NCBI RefSeq assembly: GCF_031348265.1
Contig: NZ_CP133771.1
Coordinates: 6,324,001 to 6,388,000 of the forward strand
Direction of reading: 5' to 3'
DNA length: 64,000 bases
DNA from: Streptomyces collinus
GTDB lineage: Bacteria; Actinomycetota; Actinomycetes; Streptomycetales; Streptomycetaceae
Under the pieces are notes generated by a model that worked only from the letters and a program-made list of their open reading frames with translations, was not told the origin of the DNA and searched no databases. Position 1 is the stretch's first letter. Each line of letters starts with the position of its first letter. Shown here in pieces: positions 56,295 to 64,000 of this stretch. Made by a program: the position numbers and the translations under genes.

Positions 56295-58463
56295 ATGGTG
56301 GACGGAGCGGCTGGTCAGGGGGCAAGGGCGATGGACAGCGACGGGACGCAGGACGCGCGGGGTACGCATGCGAGTCCCGTGCCGCGCCCGGCGGGGCCGC
56401 CGGAGGTGCCCGCGATGCCTCCCCGGCCGCCCCGGGCACCGGGGACGCCGCCGCTGCCGGACGGGTCGGCGTTCCTCACCTGGCTGCGCGCGCCGCGCCC
56501 CGACGCCGCACCGGGCGTGTGGCGGTTCGGGCACCGGCCGCGGCCCGCTGAGGAACCCGAGGAGATCCCCACCCGGCAGCTGCTGAGCGGGGCGCTGATC
56601 GCCTTCCTCGTGGGATGGCTGATCTGGTCGCTGCTGCAGAACGGCTACCTCGGCACCTGGTGGTGGGTGCCGTTCGACCTGATCGTTCCCGACGCCTGGC
56701 GGGGTGGCGACAGCGACCTCGGGGAGACCGGGACGTTCGTCGTCTACCAGGGCTACGAGCTGCTCGTCGCCCTGGGGATCATGGTCGGGGCGGCCCGGCT
56801 CGGCCGCTGGGGCGAGGTGTGGCGCCGTTTCGTCACCCCCCGCTTCCGCCGGCCGGAGGCCCAGGAGACCCGCACGACCCCCGAGGACGACCCGGCCCAG
56901 TGGAACGAGCTGCGCGCCGCCGGGGCCGCCGACGCCGCCGAGCGCCTCACCGCCGACGCCCGCACCGGGCTGATGCGGGACGTCGACCACGCCCGGATCC
57001 TCCGTGCCTGGCAGGGCGTGCGCACCGGGCGGCACAGCCTCGCCACCTTCACCGGCGCCGTGCTCAAGGACGGTGCCGCCGCGTGCCTGCACCCCTCCGG
57101 GGAGCGCGATCTGCCCGCCCGGCTCGCCCGGCACGACCTCGTCACCGGCCAGGTGCGGCTCGGCACCACCGTGGACGACGCCCGCAACCCGTACGCCTAC
57201 CGCGGCACGGGCCTCGCCCTCGGGCCCGACCTGCTCGGCACCTCGCTCGTCGCCGTCGGCCCCGCCGGATCCGGCAAGACCGGCACCGTCGTCCGGCCCC
57301 TCGCCGAGTCGCTCTGTCTGCACGCCCTCGCCGGGCGCGCCGCCGTGGTCGTCGTCGGGGCGGCCGGCGCGGGGCTAGGACCGGCCGACGCGTACGACGT
57401 GGTCGTACGGATCGGGAACCAGGAGTCCGAGTACGACCTCGATCTCTACGGCGGCAGCACCGACCCGGACGAGGCCGCGGCCGTGCTCGCCGAGGCGCTC
57501 GTCGGGGACCTCGCCGACCCGCACCCCGGCAGCGACAGCCGCCGGTCCACCACCGTCCTCGCCCAGTTGCTCGGGCCGTTCCGGGCCGTGCACGGGCGTT
57601 TCCCCTCCGTACCGGAGCTGCGGCAGCTGCTGGACGGGGCGCCGGGGCCGTTCGCCGCACTGCGGCAGGGGCTTCATGAGGCCGGGCAGGAGTCGTTGCT
57701 GCGGGAACTGGACGCCAGGGAGCGGCAGATGGGGCAGCCCGGGGACGTCGGCGGGGTGCTGGGCGACCGGGTGGCGCTGCTCGACCGGCCCGCCTTCGCC
57801 GGGTTCTTCGACACCTCCGGACAGTCCCGGCCCTTCACGCTCAAGGCCCTCGACCACCCCGTGCGGGTGCGCATCGACCTGCCCCAGCGCGGGCACGCCG
57901 ACGCCTCCAAGATGCTCGCCCGGCTCGTGCTCGCGCAGTTCACGGCCAGTGTCGCCGTACGCGAGGACCGGTCGCTGTTCGCCTGCCTGCTGCTGGACGA
58001 CGCGACCGGCGTGGTGACGCCCGAGGCCGTGCGCGGCATCCAGCGGCTGCGCTCCGGCAACGCCGGGGTCGTACTGACCCTGCGCACCCTGGACGACGTG
58101 GCCCGGCCCCTGCGTGGCCCGCTGCTCGGCGCGACCGGATGCCGGATGGCCCTGTCGGGACTCACCCCGTGGGACGGACAGGACTTCGCCGAGGTGTGGG
58201 GCAAGGAGTGGACCGAGGCCCGCGACGTCACCGACCGGCAGATCATCGCGGAGACCCCGGCCGGCAAGGCCGTTCACATGCTGCGCCGGGTGATCACCGG
58301 CAAGGCCCCGACCGCGCGGGCGGTGACCGTGCGGCAGGTCGAGCGGGAGCGCTGGTCCGCCTCCGAGCTGGCGCACGGCGTACCGGCGGGGCACGCGGTG
58401 CTGTCGCTGACCGACGTCAAGGGCGAGCACGCGCCTCCGCTGCTGGTGGATCTGCGGGGCTGA
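56295..58463 (+). CDS. Large membrane ATP-binding protein (TraG/FtsK-like P-loop)
   Basis: A 722-residue protein. A Pro-rich cytoplasmic head (about 1-90), two membrane helices (about 95-115 and 150-170), then a P-loop domain: Walker A GPAGSGKTGT (about 321-330) and an aspartate-rich strand CLLLDDATG. The ATPase part resembles conjugation coupling or DNA-pump proteins rather than transporters, but it has no transfer genes nearby. The ATG at 56295 follows a TTAGATTG -10-like sequence; an ATG at 56331 is an alternative. Function unproven. Confidence 0.7.
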   Translation: MVDGAAGQGARAMDSDGTQDARGTHASPVPRPAGPPEVPAMPPRPPRAPGTPPLPDGSAFLTWLRAPRPDAAPGVWRFGHRPRPAEEPEEIPTRQLLSGALIAFLVGWLIWSLLQNGYLGTWWWVPFDLIVPDAWRGGDSDLGETGTFVVYQGYELLVALGIMVGAARLGRWGEVWRRFVTPRFRRPEAQETRTTPEDDPAQWNELRAAGAADAAERLTADARTGLMRDVDHARILRAWQGVRTGRHSLATFTGAVLKDGAAACLHPSGERDLPARLARHDLVTGQVRLGTTVDDARNPYAYRGTGLALGPDLLGTSLVAVGPAGSGKTGTVVRPLAESLCLHALAGRAAVVVVGAAGAGLGPADAYDVVVRIGNQESEYDLDLYGGSTDPDEAAAVLAEALVGDLADPHPGSDSRRSTTVLAQLLGPFRAVHGRFPSVPELRQLLDGAPGPFAALRQGLHEAGQESLLRELDARERQMGQPGDVGGVLGDRVALLDRPAFAGFFDTSGQSRPFTLKALDHPVRVRIDLPQRGHADASKMLARLVLAQFTASVAVREDRSLFACLLLDDATGVVTPEAVRGIQRLRSGNAGVVLTLRTLDDVARPLRGPLLGATGCRMALSGLTPWDGQDFAEVWGKEWTEARDVTDRQIIAETPAGKAVHMLRRVITGKAPTARAVTVRQVERERWSASELAHGVPAGHAVLSLTDVKGEHAPPLLVDLRG

Positions 58464-58582
58464 CCCCTTCCCACCTGCGCGGGTACGCGGGGACCGTACG
58501 GTGAGGCAGAATCGTCACAGGTCGTTCATACGCGGCGGCCAAAAGACCACAGAGATCTCACAGCCCTGACGCAGAAGGCCTC

Positions 58583-60256
58583 ATGCCCCCGACGCTCGCC
58601 TCGCTCGTCCACCACTCCGCGCTGAAGCTGACCGTGCGGGCGGGCGAAGACCGCCTCGACGTGCCGGTCCGTTGGGCGCACCCCAGCGAGCTCGCCGACC
58701 CCGTCCCCTATATGGAGGGCGGGGAACTGCTGCTGATCACCGCCCTCAAGCTGGACGCCGAGGACCCGGAGGCCATGCGCCGCTACGTGCGCAGGCTGGC
58801 CGGGGCCGGAGTGGCCGGGCTCGGTTTCGCCGTCGGCGTCAACTACGACGAGATCCCCGCCGCGCTCGTCGACGCGGCCGCACGGGAGGGCCTGCCGCTG
58901 CTGGAGGTCCCGCGCCGCACCCCGTTCCTCGCCATCAGCAAGGCCGTCTCCGCCGCGATCGCCGCCGACCAGTACCGGGCCGTCACCGCCGGGTTCGCCG
59001 CCCAGCGCGAGCTGACCCGGCAGGCCCAGACCGGCGGGCCGGAGGGGCTGCTGGCCGCGCTGGCCGCGCAGGTCGACGGCTGGGCGGCGCTGTACGACGC
59101 CTCGGGTGCGGTCGTCGCCACCGCACCGGAGTGGGCGGGGCGGCGCGCCGCGCGGCTCACCGGTGACGTGCAGAAGCTGCGGGACCGTCCCGCCCCCGCC
59201 TCCTCCGTGGTGGGCGGCCCGGAGAACGAGGACCGGGTCGAGCTGCACACCCTCGGCACCGGCCGCCGCCCCCGGGCGGCCCTCGCCGTGGGCACGGCCG
59301 CCGCCCCGGGCACCGCCGAGCGCTACGCCGTCCACTCGGCGATCGCGCTGCTGACCCTCACCACGGAACGTTCCCGGTCCCTCCAGGCCGCCGAGCAGCG
59401 GGTCGGTGCGGCGGTGCTGCGCATGCTGCTGGCCGGGGAGCCGGACCACGCCCGTGCGGTCGCCGGTGACCTGTACGGCGAGCTGCTGGACGCGCCGTTC
59501 CGGATGATGGTCGCGGAGCGGGTGCCGGTGTCGGCGTCCGCCGCGCTGGCCCGTGCCGAGGCACGCAAGGGCGCTGCTCCCGCCGAGCGGCACTCGGCCG
59601 CCGCGCTCGCCGCGGCCGACCCCGGCGGCGACCCCCTCGCGGCCCTCGCCGACGTCGTGGAGTCCGCGGCGGCCCGGGCCGGCGAGGCCGTACTGGTGGT
59701 GCCGGAGGGGGAGCGTTTGGTGGTGCTGGCCGCGGACGGCGGCGCCGCCGCGGCGGCCTGCGGGGAGTACGCGGGCGCCCTGGAGACGGCCCGGGCGGGG
59801 ATACGCGAGAAGGTGCCGGGCGGCGAGGAGGACGAACTGGTCGTGGGCCTGTCGGCACCGGCCGGGCCCATCGCCGCGTCCGCCGCCTACAAACAGGCAG
59901 AGCAGGCGCTGTCGGTGGCGCGGCGGCGCGGGCGCGTCCTCGTGGAGCACGAGCAGATGGCGGCCGGATCGGTGCTGCCGCTGCTGGCCGACGACGCGGT
60001 ACGGGCCTTCGCCGACGGCATGCTGCGGCCGCTGTACGAGCACGACGCCACGGGCCGCGGCGACCTCGTCGCCTCCCTGCGCGCCTGGCTGTCCAAGCAC
60101 GGCCAGTGGGACGCGGCGGCGGCCGACCTCGGCGTCCACCGGCACACCCTGCGCTACCGCATGCGCCGGGTCGAGGAGATCCTCGGCCGGTCCCTGGACG
60201 ACCCGGACGTCCGGATGGAGCTGTGGCTGGCCCTGAAGGCGGCCTCCACCGAGTAG
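58583..60256 (+). CDS. PucR family transcriptional regulator
   Basis: A 557-residue regulator with the PucR-type N-terminal sensor domain (about 5-130, opening TLASLVHHSALKLTVRAGED), a middle domain with a long alanine-rich stretch, and the C-terminal PucR helix-turn-helix (QWDAAAADLGVHRHTLRYRM, about 515-534). PucR proteins sense purine or amino compounds. Its position between the ATP-binding protein and an aldehyde dehydrogenase, next to gabT, suggests control of GABA or polyamine use, as for similar regulators in Streptomyces. Confidence 0.88.
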   Translation: MPPTLASLVHHSALKLTVRAGEDRLDVPVRWAHPSELADPVPYMEGGELLLITALKLDAEDPEAMRRYVRRLAGAGVAGLGFAVGVNYDEIPAALVDAAAREGLPLLEVPRRTPFLAISKAVSAAIAADQYRAVTAGFAAQRELTRQAQTGGPEGLLAALAAQVDGWAALYDASGAVVATAPEWAGRRAARLTGDVQKLRDRPAPASSVVGGPENEDRVELHTLGTGRRPRAALAVGTAAAPGTAERYAVHSAIALLTLTTERSRSLQAAEQRVGAAVLRMLLAGEPDHARAVAGDLYGELLDAPFRMMVAERVPVSASAALARAEARKGAAPAERHSAAALAAADPGGDPLAALADVVESAAARAGEAVLVVPEGERLVVLAADGGAAAAACGEYAGALETARAGIREKVPGGEEDELVVGLSAPAGPIAASAAYKQAEQALSVARRRGRVLVEHEQMAAGSVLPLLADDAVRAFADGMLRPLYEHDATGRGDLVASLRAWLSKHGQWDAAAADLGVHRHTLRYRMRRVEEILGRSLDDPDVRMELWLALKAASTE

Positions 60257-60378
60257 CCAAACCGGAGTGTCCGCGTCCCCCACTGCTACGGCTCGGACAA
60301 ACGTCGTTCGGCCACCTCGCCCCTACCGTTGGTCCCGAAGCACAGGATCACCCCCAACGCCGAAGGGCCGGAACCCAC

Positions 60379-61824
60379 ATGACCTCCACCCACGCCTTCT
60401 GGCTCGCCGGCCGCCAGGCCACCGGCGAGGACACCTTCGACGTCACCTCCCCCTGGGACGGGCGGCTCGTCGGCACGGTGAGCGTGCCGACGGACGCGCA
60501 GGTCGAGGAGGCCGTGGCCGCCGCGCACGCCGTCCTGGACGAGTTCGCCGCCACCCCCGCCCACGTCCGGGCCGCCGCGCTCGACCACGTCAGCAAGCGC
60601 CTCGTCGAGCGCACCGAGGAGATCGCGCGGCTGATCTCCGCCGAGAACGGCAAGCCGATGAAGTGGGCGCGTGGCGAGGTCGGCCGGGCCGTGTCCGTGT
60701 TCCGATTCGCGGCCGAGGAGGCCCGGCGGTTCAACGGCGGCGAGGCCCAGCGCCTCGACACCGACCTCGGCGGCCAGGGCCGGCTCGCCCTCACCCGCCG
60801 CTTCCCCAAGGGCGTCGTGCTCGGCATCGCGCCGTTCAACTTCCCGCTGAACCTCTGCGCCCACAAGATCGCCCCGGCCATCGCCGCCGGCGCCCCGATC
60901 ATCCTCAAGCCGGCCCCGGCGACCCCGCTGTCCGGCCTGATCATCGGCGAACTGCTCGCCGAGACCGAGCTGCCCGCCGGCTCCTGGAGCATCCTGCCGG
61001 TCGCCAACGACAAGATGCCGGCCCTGGTGCAGGACGAGCGGCTGCCCGTCATCTCCTTCACCGGTTCCGAGAAGGTCGGCTACGCGATCATGGACTCGGT
61101 GCCGCGCAAGCACTGCACCCTGGAGCTGGGCGGCAACGGCGCGGCCGTCGTCCTGGCCGACTGGGCGAGCGACGAGGACCTGGAGTGGGCGGCGAACCGC
61201 ATCGCCACCTTCTCCAACTACCAGGGCGGCCAGTCCTGCATCTCCGTGCAGCGGGTCATCGCCGACGCCTCGGTGTACGACCGGCTGCTGCCGCGCATCG
61301 TCGCCGCCGTCGAGGCCCAGGTCACCGGCGACCCGGGCGACGACAAGACCGACGTCGGCCCGCTGGTCAGCGAGGACGCAGCCCGGCGCGTCGAGACGTG
61401 GGTCCAGGAGGCCGTGGACGCCGGGGCGCAGCTGCTCACCGGCGGCAAGCGTGACGGCGCCTCCTACGCGCCGACCGTCCTGGCCGAGGTCCCGGCCGAC
61501 GTCACGATCTCCTGCGAGGAGGTCTTCGGGCCGGTCCTCACCGTGCAGAGGGCGGACGGCGAGGCCGCGGCCTTCGACGCCGTCAACGACTCCAAGTACG
61601 GCCTCCAGGCGGGCGTGTTCACCCACGACCTGCAGACCGCCTTCCGCGCCCACCGGGCCCTGGAGGTCGGCGGTGTCGTCATCGGCGACGTGCCGTCCTA
61701 CCGCGCCGACCAGATGCCGTACGGCGGCGTCAAGCAGTCCGGCGTGGGCCGTGAGGGCGTGCGGTTCGCCATGGAGGACTACACGTACGAGCGTGTGCTG
61801 GTCCTCACCGGCATCAACCTCTAG
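60379..61824 (+). CDS. Aldehyde dehydrogenase
   Basis: A 481-residue NAD(P)-dependent aldehyde dehydrogenase. Catalytic cysteine in QGGQSCISVQR (about 287) and glutamate in CTLELGGNGAAVVL. It has less similarity to the two aminobutyraldehyde-type enzymes: NFPLNLCAHKIAPAIAAGAP and GVGREGVRFAMEDYTYER. The ATG at 60379 is chosen over the longer frame because the residues before it lack ALDH character. It lies 122 bp after the PucR gene and might be its target. A succinate-semialdehyde or other aldehyde role fits; substrate not settled. Confidence 0.85.
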   Translation: MTSTHAFWLAGRQATGEDTFDVTSPWDGRLVGTVSVPTDAQVEEAVAAAHAVLDEFAATPAHVRAAALDHVSKRLVERTEEIARLISAENGKPMKWARGEVGRAVSVFRFAAEEARRFNGGEAQRLDTDLGGQGRLALTRRFPKGVVLGIAPFNFPLNLCAHKIAPAIAAGAPIILKPAPATPLSGLIIGELLAETELPAGSWSILPVANDKMPALVQDERLPVISFTGSEKVGYAIMDSVPRKHCTLELGGNGAAVVLADWASDEDLEWAANRIATFSNYQGGQSCISVQRVIADASVYDRLLPRIVAAVEAQVTGDPGDDKTDVGPLVSEDAARRVETWVQEAVDAGAQLLTGGKRDGASYAPTVLAEVPADVTISCEEVFGPVLTVQRADGEAAAFDAVNDSKYGLQAGVFTHDLQTAFRAHRALEVGGVVIGDVPSYRADQMPYGGVKQSGVGREGVRFAMEDYTYERVLVLTGINL

Positions 61825-61825
61825 C

Positions 61826-61847
61826 TCATGAGAACCATTTTCATATA
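61826..61847. promoter_or_regulatory. Zur-box-like palindrome after the dehydrogenase stop
   Basis: TGAGAACCATTTTCA (61829-61843) matches the Streptomyces Zur box TGAAAATGATTTTCA at 12 of 15 positions, with the right half ATTTTCA exact and TCA flanking on the left. It lies 2-24 bp after a stop codon and 10 bp before a terminator, with convergent genes on both sides, so no promoter is near. Binding is inference; it may be chance or an unusual site. Confidence 0.4.
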
Positions 61848-61856
61848 AGCTCCACG

Positions 61857-61896
61857 AAGGGGCCCGGCACCGATGCCTTCCGGTGCCGGGCCCCTT
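61857..61896. terminator. Bidirectional terminator between the dehydrogenase and the glycosidase
   Basis: A 16-bp perfect stem (AAGGGGCCCGGCACCG and its complement) with an 8-nt loop, then CTTTAC. It separates two convergent genes. Confidence 0.9.
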
Positions 61897-61921
61897 CTTT
61901 ACGCCGGCCTGCTCCGGACCC

Positions 61922-64000
61922 TCAACCGGAGAAACCGACGTGCGCGAGCCGCAGCGGGCCGCGCAGTCTGAGGTGCACGTCGTGGACGCCCGCGGCGACG
62001 ACGGACGCGTCGAGTGGGACGTAGTCGTACGGGCCCGAGGTGGGAGCCGCGGTCGACAGCACCGCGAGCACCGGACCGCCGTCGAGGGACAGCTCCACCG
62101 AGCCCTCGCCGGCCACCTCCACCGTCACCCCGGAGATGCCCCGCCCGAAGTCGCAGGCGCGATAGACGAGTTCGCCCGTCGCCTGGCCGGCCGGTGTCAC
62201 CGCGTCGCCCGACACCTTCGTCCGGTCGACGATCTCGATGCCGCTGTACTCGTCGAACCCGGCCGCGGGGAGGCCGTTCGCGACGACCGCGCGGGGCAGG
62301 GCCGGCTCGCCGTCGAGCGTGACCGTCGCGCGCAGCCGGACGTCCTCGCTGGACGCCCCGGCCAGCAGCTCGTACGCGCCCGGCTCCACGCGCCACCGGT
62401 CCTGGGCGACGTCGAAGAACCCGAAGGCGCTCAGCGGGATCTCGAACGCCAGCTCCGCCGTCGCGCCCGGGGCGAGGGTCACGCGCCGGTGGTCCAGCAG
62501 CTCACGTCCCGGACGCGGCACGGACGGGTCGACGGCCCGGCCGTAGAGCTGCGCCACCTCGTCGGCGGTCACGTCACCGGTGTTGGTGACCGAGAAGGAG
62601 ACGTGCACCGCCCCGTCCCCGGCCCGGGCCGTCAGGCCGCCGTACGTGAACGACGCGTACGACAGGCCGTGGCCGAACGGGAACAGGGGGGTGCCCTCGA
62701 AGTAGAGGTACGTCTGGCGGGAGCCGATCACGTCGTAGTCGAGAAGGCCGGGCAGGTCGGCGTCGTCGGCGTACCAGGTCTGTGGGAGGCGGCCGGCGGG
62801 GGAGACGTCACCGGCCAGGACGCGGGCCAGGGCGGTGCCGGCCGCCTGGCCGCCGTGCGCGGTCCACAGCACCGCCGGAAGCCCGGCGGGGTCGACGGCG
62901 TAGGGGTAGGCGGAGACCAGTGCCAGCACGGTCGCCGGGTTCGCGGCGCGGGCCGCCCGCAGCAGCCGTTCCTGGTGTTCCGGCAGGCGCAGGGTCGTAC
63001 GGTCCTCGGTCTCGCGCCCGTTGATGTACGGGTCGTTGCCCGCGACCACCACGACCACGTCGGCCGCCGCTGCGGCACGCGCCGCCGCCTCCTCGCCGCG
63101 CTCGGCGACGACCAGCTCGAAGACCTCGGGGTCGGTGTCGGCAACCTTCACGCCGTCGGCGGAGACACACACGTGGCGACCCGTCCCCAGGTGCTTGAGG
63201 AGGTGCCCGTTCCCGTGCGGTTCCAGGCGGAACGTCTCCTGCACGATCCAGCCGCCCGGCTGGTCGGCGGAGGCGCGCAGGCAGCCGTCGTCGGCGACCG
63301 AGAGATAGCGGCCGTCGGGGGCGCGCAGGGTCAGGACGCCCTCGCCCCAGTCGGCGAGCGCCAGTTCGGTGCCGTCGGCGTCGGTCGTGAGCGCGGGCAG
63401 GTCGGTGCGGCCCGTGAGCAGGGCCGGGTCGAGCGCGCCCTCGGCCCCGCGGACCTCGGCGGCGGCCCCCTCGGCCACCGGCACGTGCAGGTACGCGCCC
63501 GTGGAGGTCTTCAGCCGGACGCGGTCCACGCCCTCCGAGAACTCCACCCGCTCCGCGCCGAACCGCTCGTACAGGCCCTCCAGTGGGGTCGAGCGGTGGA
63601 TGAGGGTGCCGCTGTACCAGTCGAGCTTGCACTCGTCGGCGAGCAGCCCGACCACCGCCACGCGGGTGTCCGGGGCGAGCGGCAGCACCCCGTCGTTCTT
63701 GAGCAGCACGATCGCCTGCTCGGCGGCCTCCTGGGCGAGGGCGCGGTGTGCCGGGGTGTCGAACTCGCTCGTGGCGCCGTGCGGGTCGTACTCCGGGTCG
63801 AACTCGCCGAGCCGGAAACGGACCGAGAGCTGGCGGCGGACGGCCGTGTCGACATCGGCCCCGGTCAGCAGACCGCGCTCCAGGGCGCCGCGCAGCCGCC
63901 CGGTCATCCGCGAGGAATCGGTGCCGTGGTCGGTGAAGCTGTCGACACCCGCGACGAGGGAAGCGGCGGTGGCCTCCTCGTGGGTGTCGAAGTAGTGCTC
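61922..64000 (-). CDS. Glycoside hydrolase family 3 protein, 5' end outside the window
   Basis: A partial beta-glucosidase-type enzyme; 692 codons are visible and the frame continues past 64000. The visible part holds the end of the GH3 N-terminal barrel (SFTDHGTDSSRMTGRLRGAL and DVDTAVRRQLSVRFRLGEFD), then the C-terminal GH3 domain (EQAIVLLKNDGVLPL, with VVVVAGNDPYINGRETEDRT in the middle) and a fibronectin-III-like domain (VTNTGDVTADEVAQLYG). An inserted PA14-like or beta-trefoil stretch (GRYLSVADDGCLRASADQPG) splits the two C-terminal halves. The catalytic aspartate lies outside. It likely cleaves beta-glucosides or xylosides. No signal peptide can be judged. Confidence 0.88.
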   Translation of the reverse strand, partial: EHYFDTHEEATAASLVAGVDSFTDHGTDSSRMTGRLRGALERGLLTGADVDTAVRRQLSVRFRLGEFDPEYDPHGATSEFDTPAHRALAQEAAEQAIVLLKNDGVLPLAPDTRVAVVGLLADECKLDWYSGTLIHRSTPLEGLYERFGAERVEFSEGVDRVRLKTSTGAYLHVPVAEGAAAEVRGAEGALDPALLTGRTDLPALTTDADGTELALADWGEGVLTLRAPDGRYLSVADDGCLRASADQPGGWIVQETFRLEPHGNGHLLKHLGTGRHVCVSADGVKVADTDPEVFELVVAERGEEAAARAAAAADVVVVVAGNDPYINGRETEDRTTLRLPEHQERLLRAARAANPATVLALVSAYPYAVDPAGLPAVLWTAHGGQAAGTALARVLAGDVSPAGRLPQTWYADDADLPGLLDYDVIGSRQTYLYFEGTPLFPFGHGLSYASFTYGGLTARAGDGAVHVSFSVTNTGDVTADEVAQLYGRAVDPSVPRPGRELLDHRRVTLAPGATAELAFEIPLSAFGFFDVAQDRWRVEPGAYELLAGASSEDVRLRATVTLDGEPALPRAVVANGLPAAGFDEYSGIEIVDRTKVSGDAVTPAGQATGELVYRACDFGRGISGVTVEVAGEGSVELSLDGGPVLAVLSTAAPTSGPYDYVPLDASVVAAGVHDVHLRLRGPLRLAHVGFSG

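Overview
This is a high-GC actinobacterial chromosome segment, almost certainly from a Streptomyces. The evidence is gene content and order (rimM-trmD-rplS, four tandem signal peptidases, yifB/dprA, the sporulation sigma factor whiG, rpsB-tsf-pyrH-frr-cdsA), frequent GTG starts, GC-rich third codon positions and very rare TTA codons. Small SRPBCC and LAETG-anchored surface proteins fit the same picture. No rRNA, tRNA or CRISPR array was seen.

Layout. 1-9.9 kb: translation and secretion core (KH protein, RimM, TrmD, L19, SipW/X/Y/Z), then Nudix, DUF2469, YraN, YifB and DprA. 10.1-17.4 kb: whiG, a TetR regulator, an M23 peptidase, and the rpsB-tsf-pyrH-frr-cdsA growth cluster, with structured spacers between rpsB, tsf and pyrH. 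18.4-24.7 kb: a decayed integrative element inserted exactly in the 5' end of rlmN. It is bounded by 42-bp imperfect copies of the rlmN start sharing a perfect 14-bp core. It carries a broken tyrosine integrase, an intact excisionase, a transposase fragment, an intact ECF41-type sigma factor with AhpD-like and DoxX-like partners, an S1-DUF7660 fusion and a broken DUF6414-like gene. 24.7-29.8 kb: rlmN and a TPP-riboswitch-controlled thiamine ABC transporter (thiB-thiP-thiQ).

29.8-35.6 kb: a mycothiol-dependent isomerase-family protein, a sortase-anchored protein, LOG and VOC proteins, and an ABC exporter pair. 35.8-61.8 kb: a region dominated by polyamine/GABA use. It has an Lrp regulator with a class III aminotransferase, two aminobutyraldehyde-type dehydrogenases, a complete PotD-PotA-PotB-PotC importer followed by a flavin amine oxidase, gabT, a PucR regulator and a third aldehyde dehydrogenase. 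Interspersed are a membrane-tethered ECF sigma factor with a built-in zinc anti-sigma motif, a glycerophosphodiesterase/deaminase pair, two DUF4190 proteins, a NADAR protein, a PAP2 phosphatase and a large ATP-binding membrane protein. The window ends inside a family 3 glycoside hydrolase.

How the parts fit. The polyamine genes form an import-oxidise-transaminate route to succinate: PotABCD imports; the flavin oxidase or aminotransferase makes an aminoaldehyde; the aldehyde dehydrogenases make GABA; GabT and a dehydrogenase pass it to succinate. The most notable signals are the rlmN-targeted element and, inside it, three near-perfect ECF41 promoters (TGTCACA-N16-CGTC) in front of the sigma gene and its two partner genes, forming a self-contained regulon carried on a mobile element. 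Statements naming families come from memory of those families, not from a database search.
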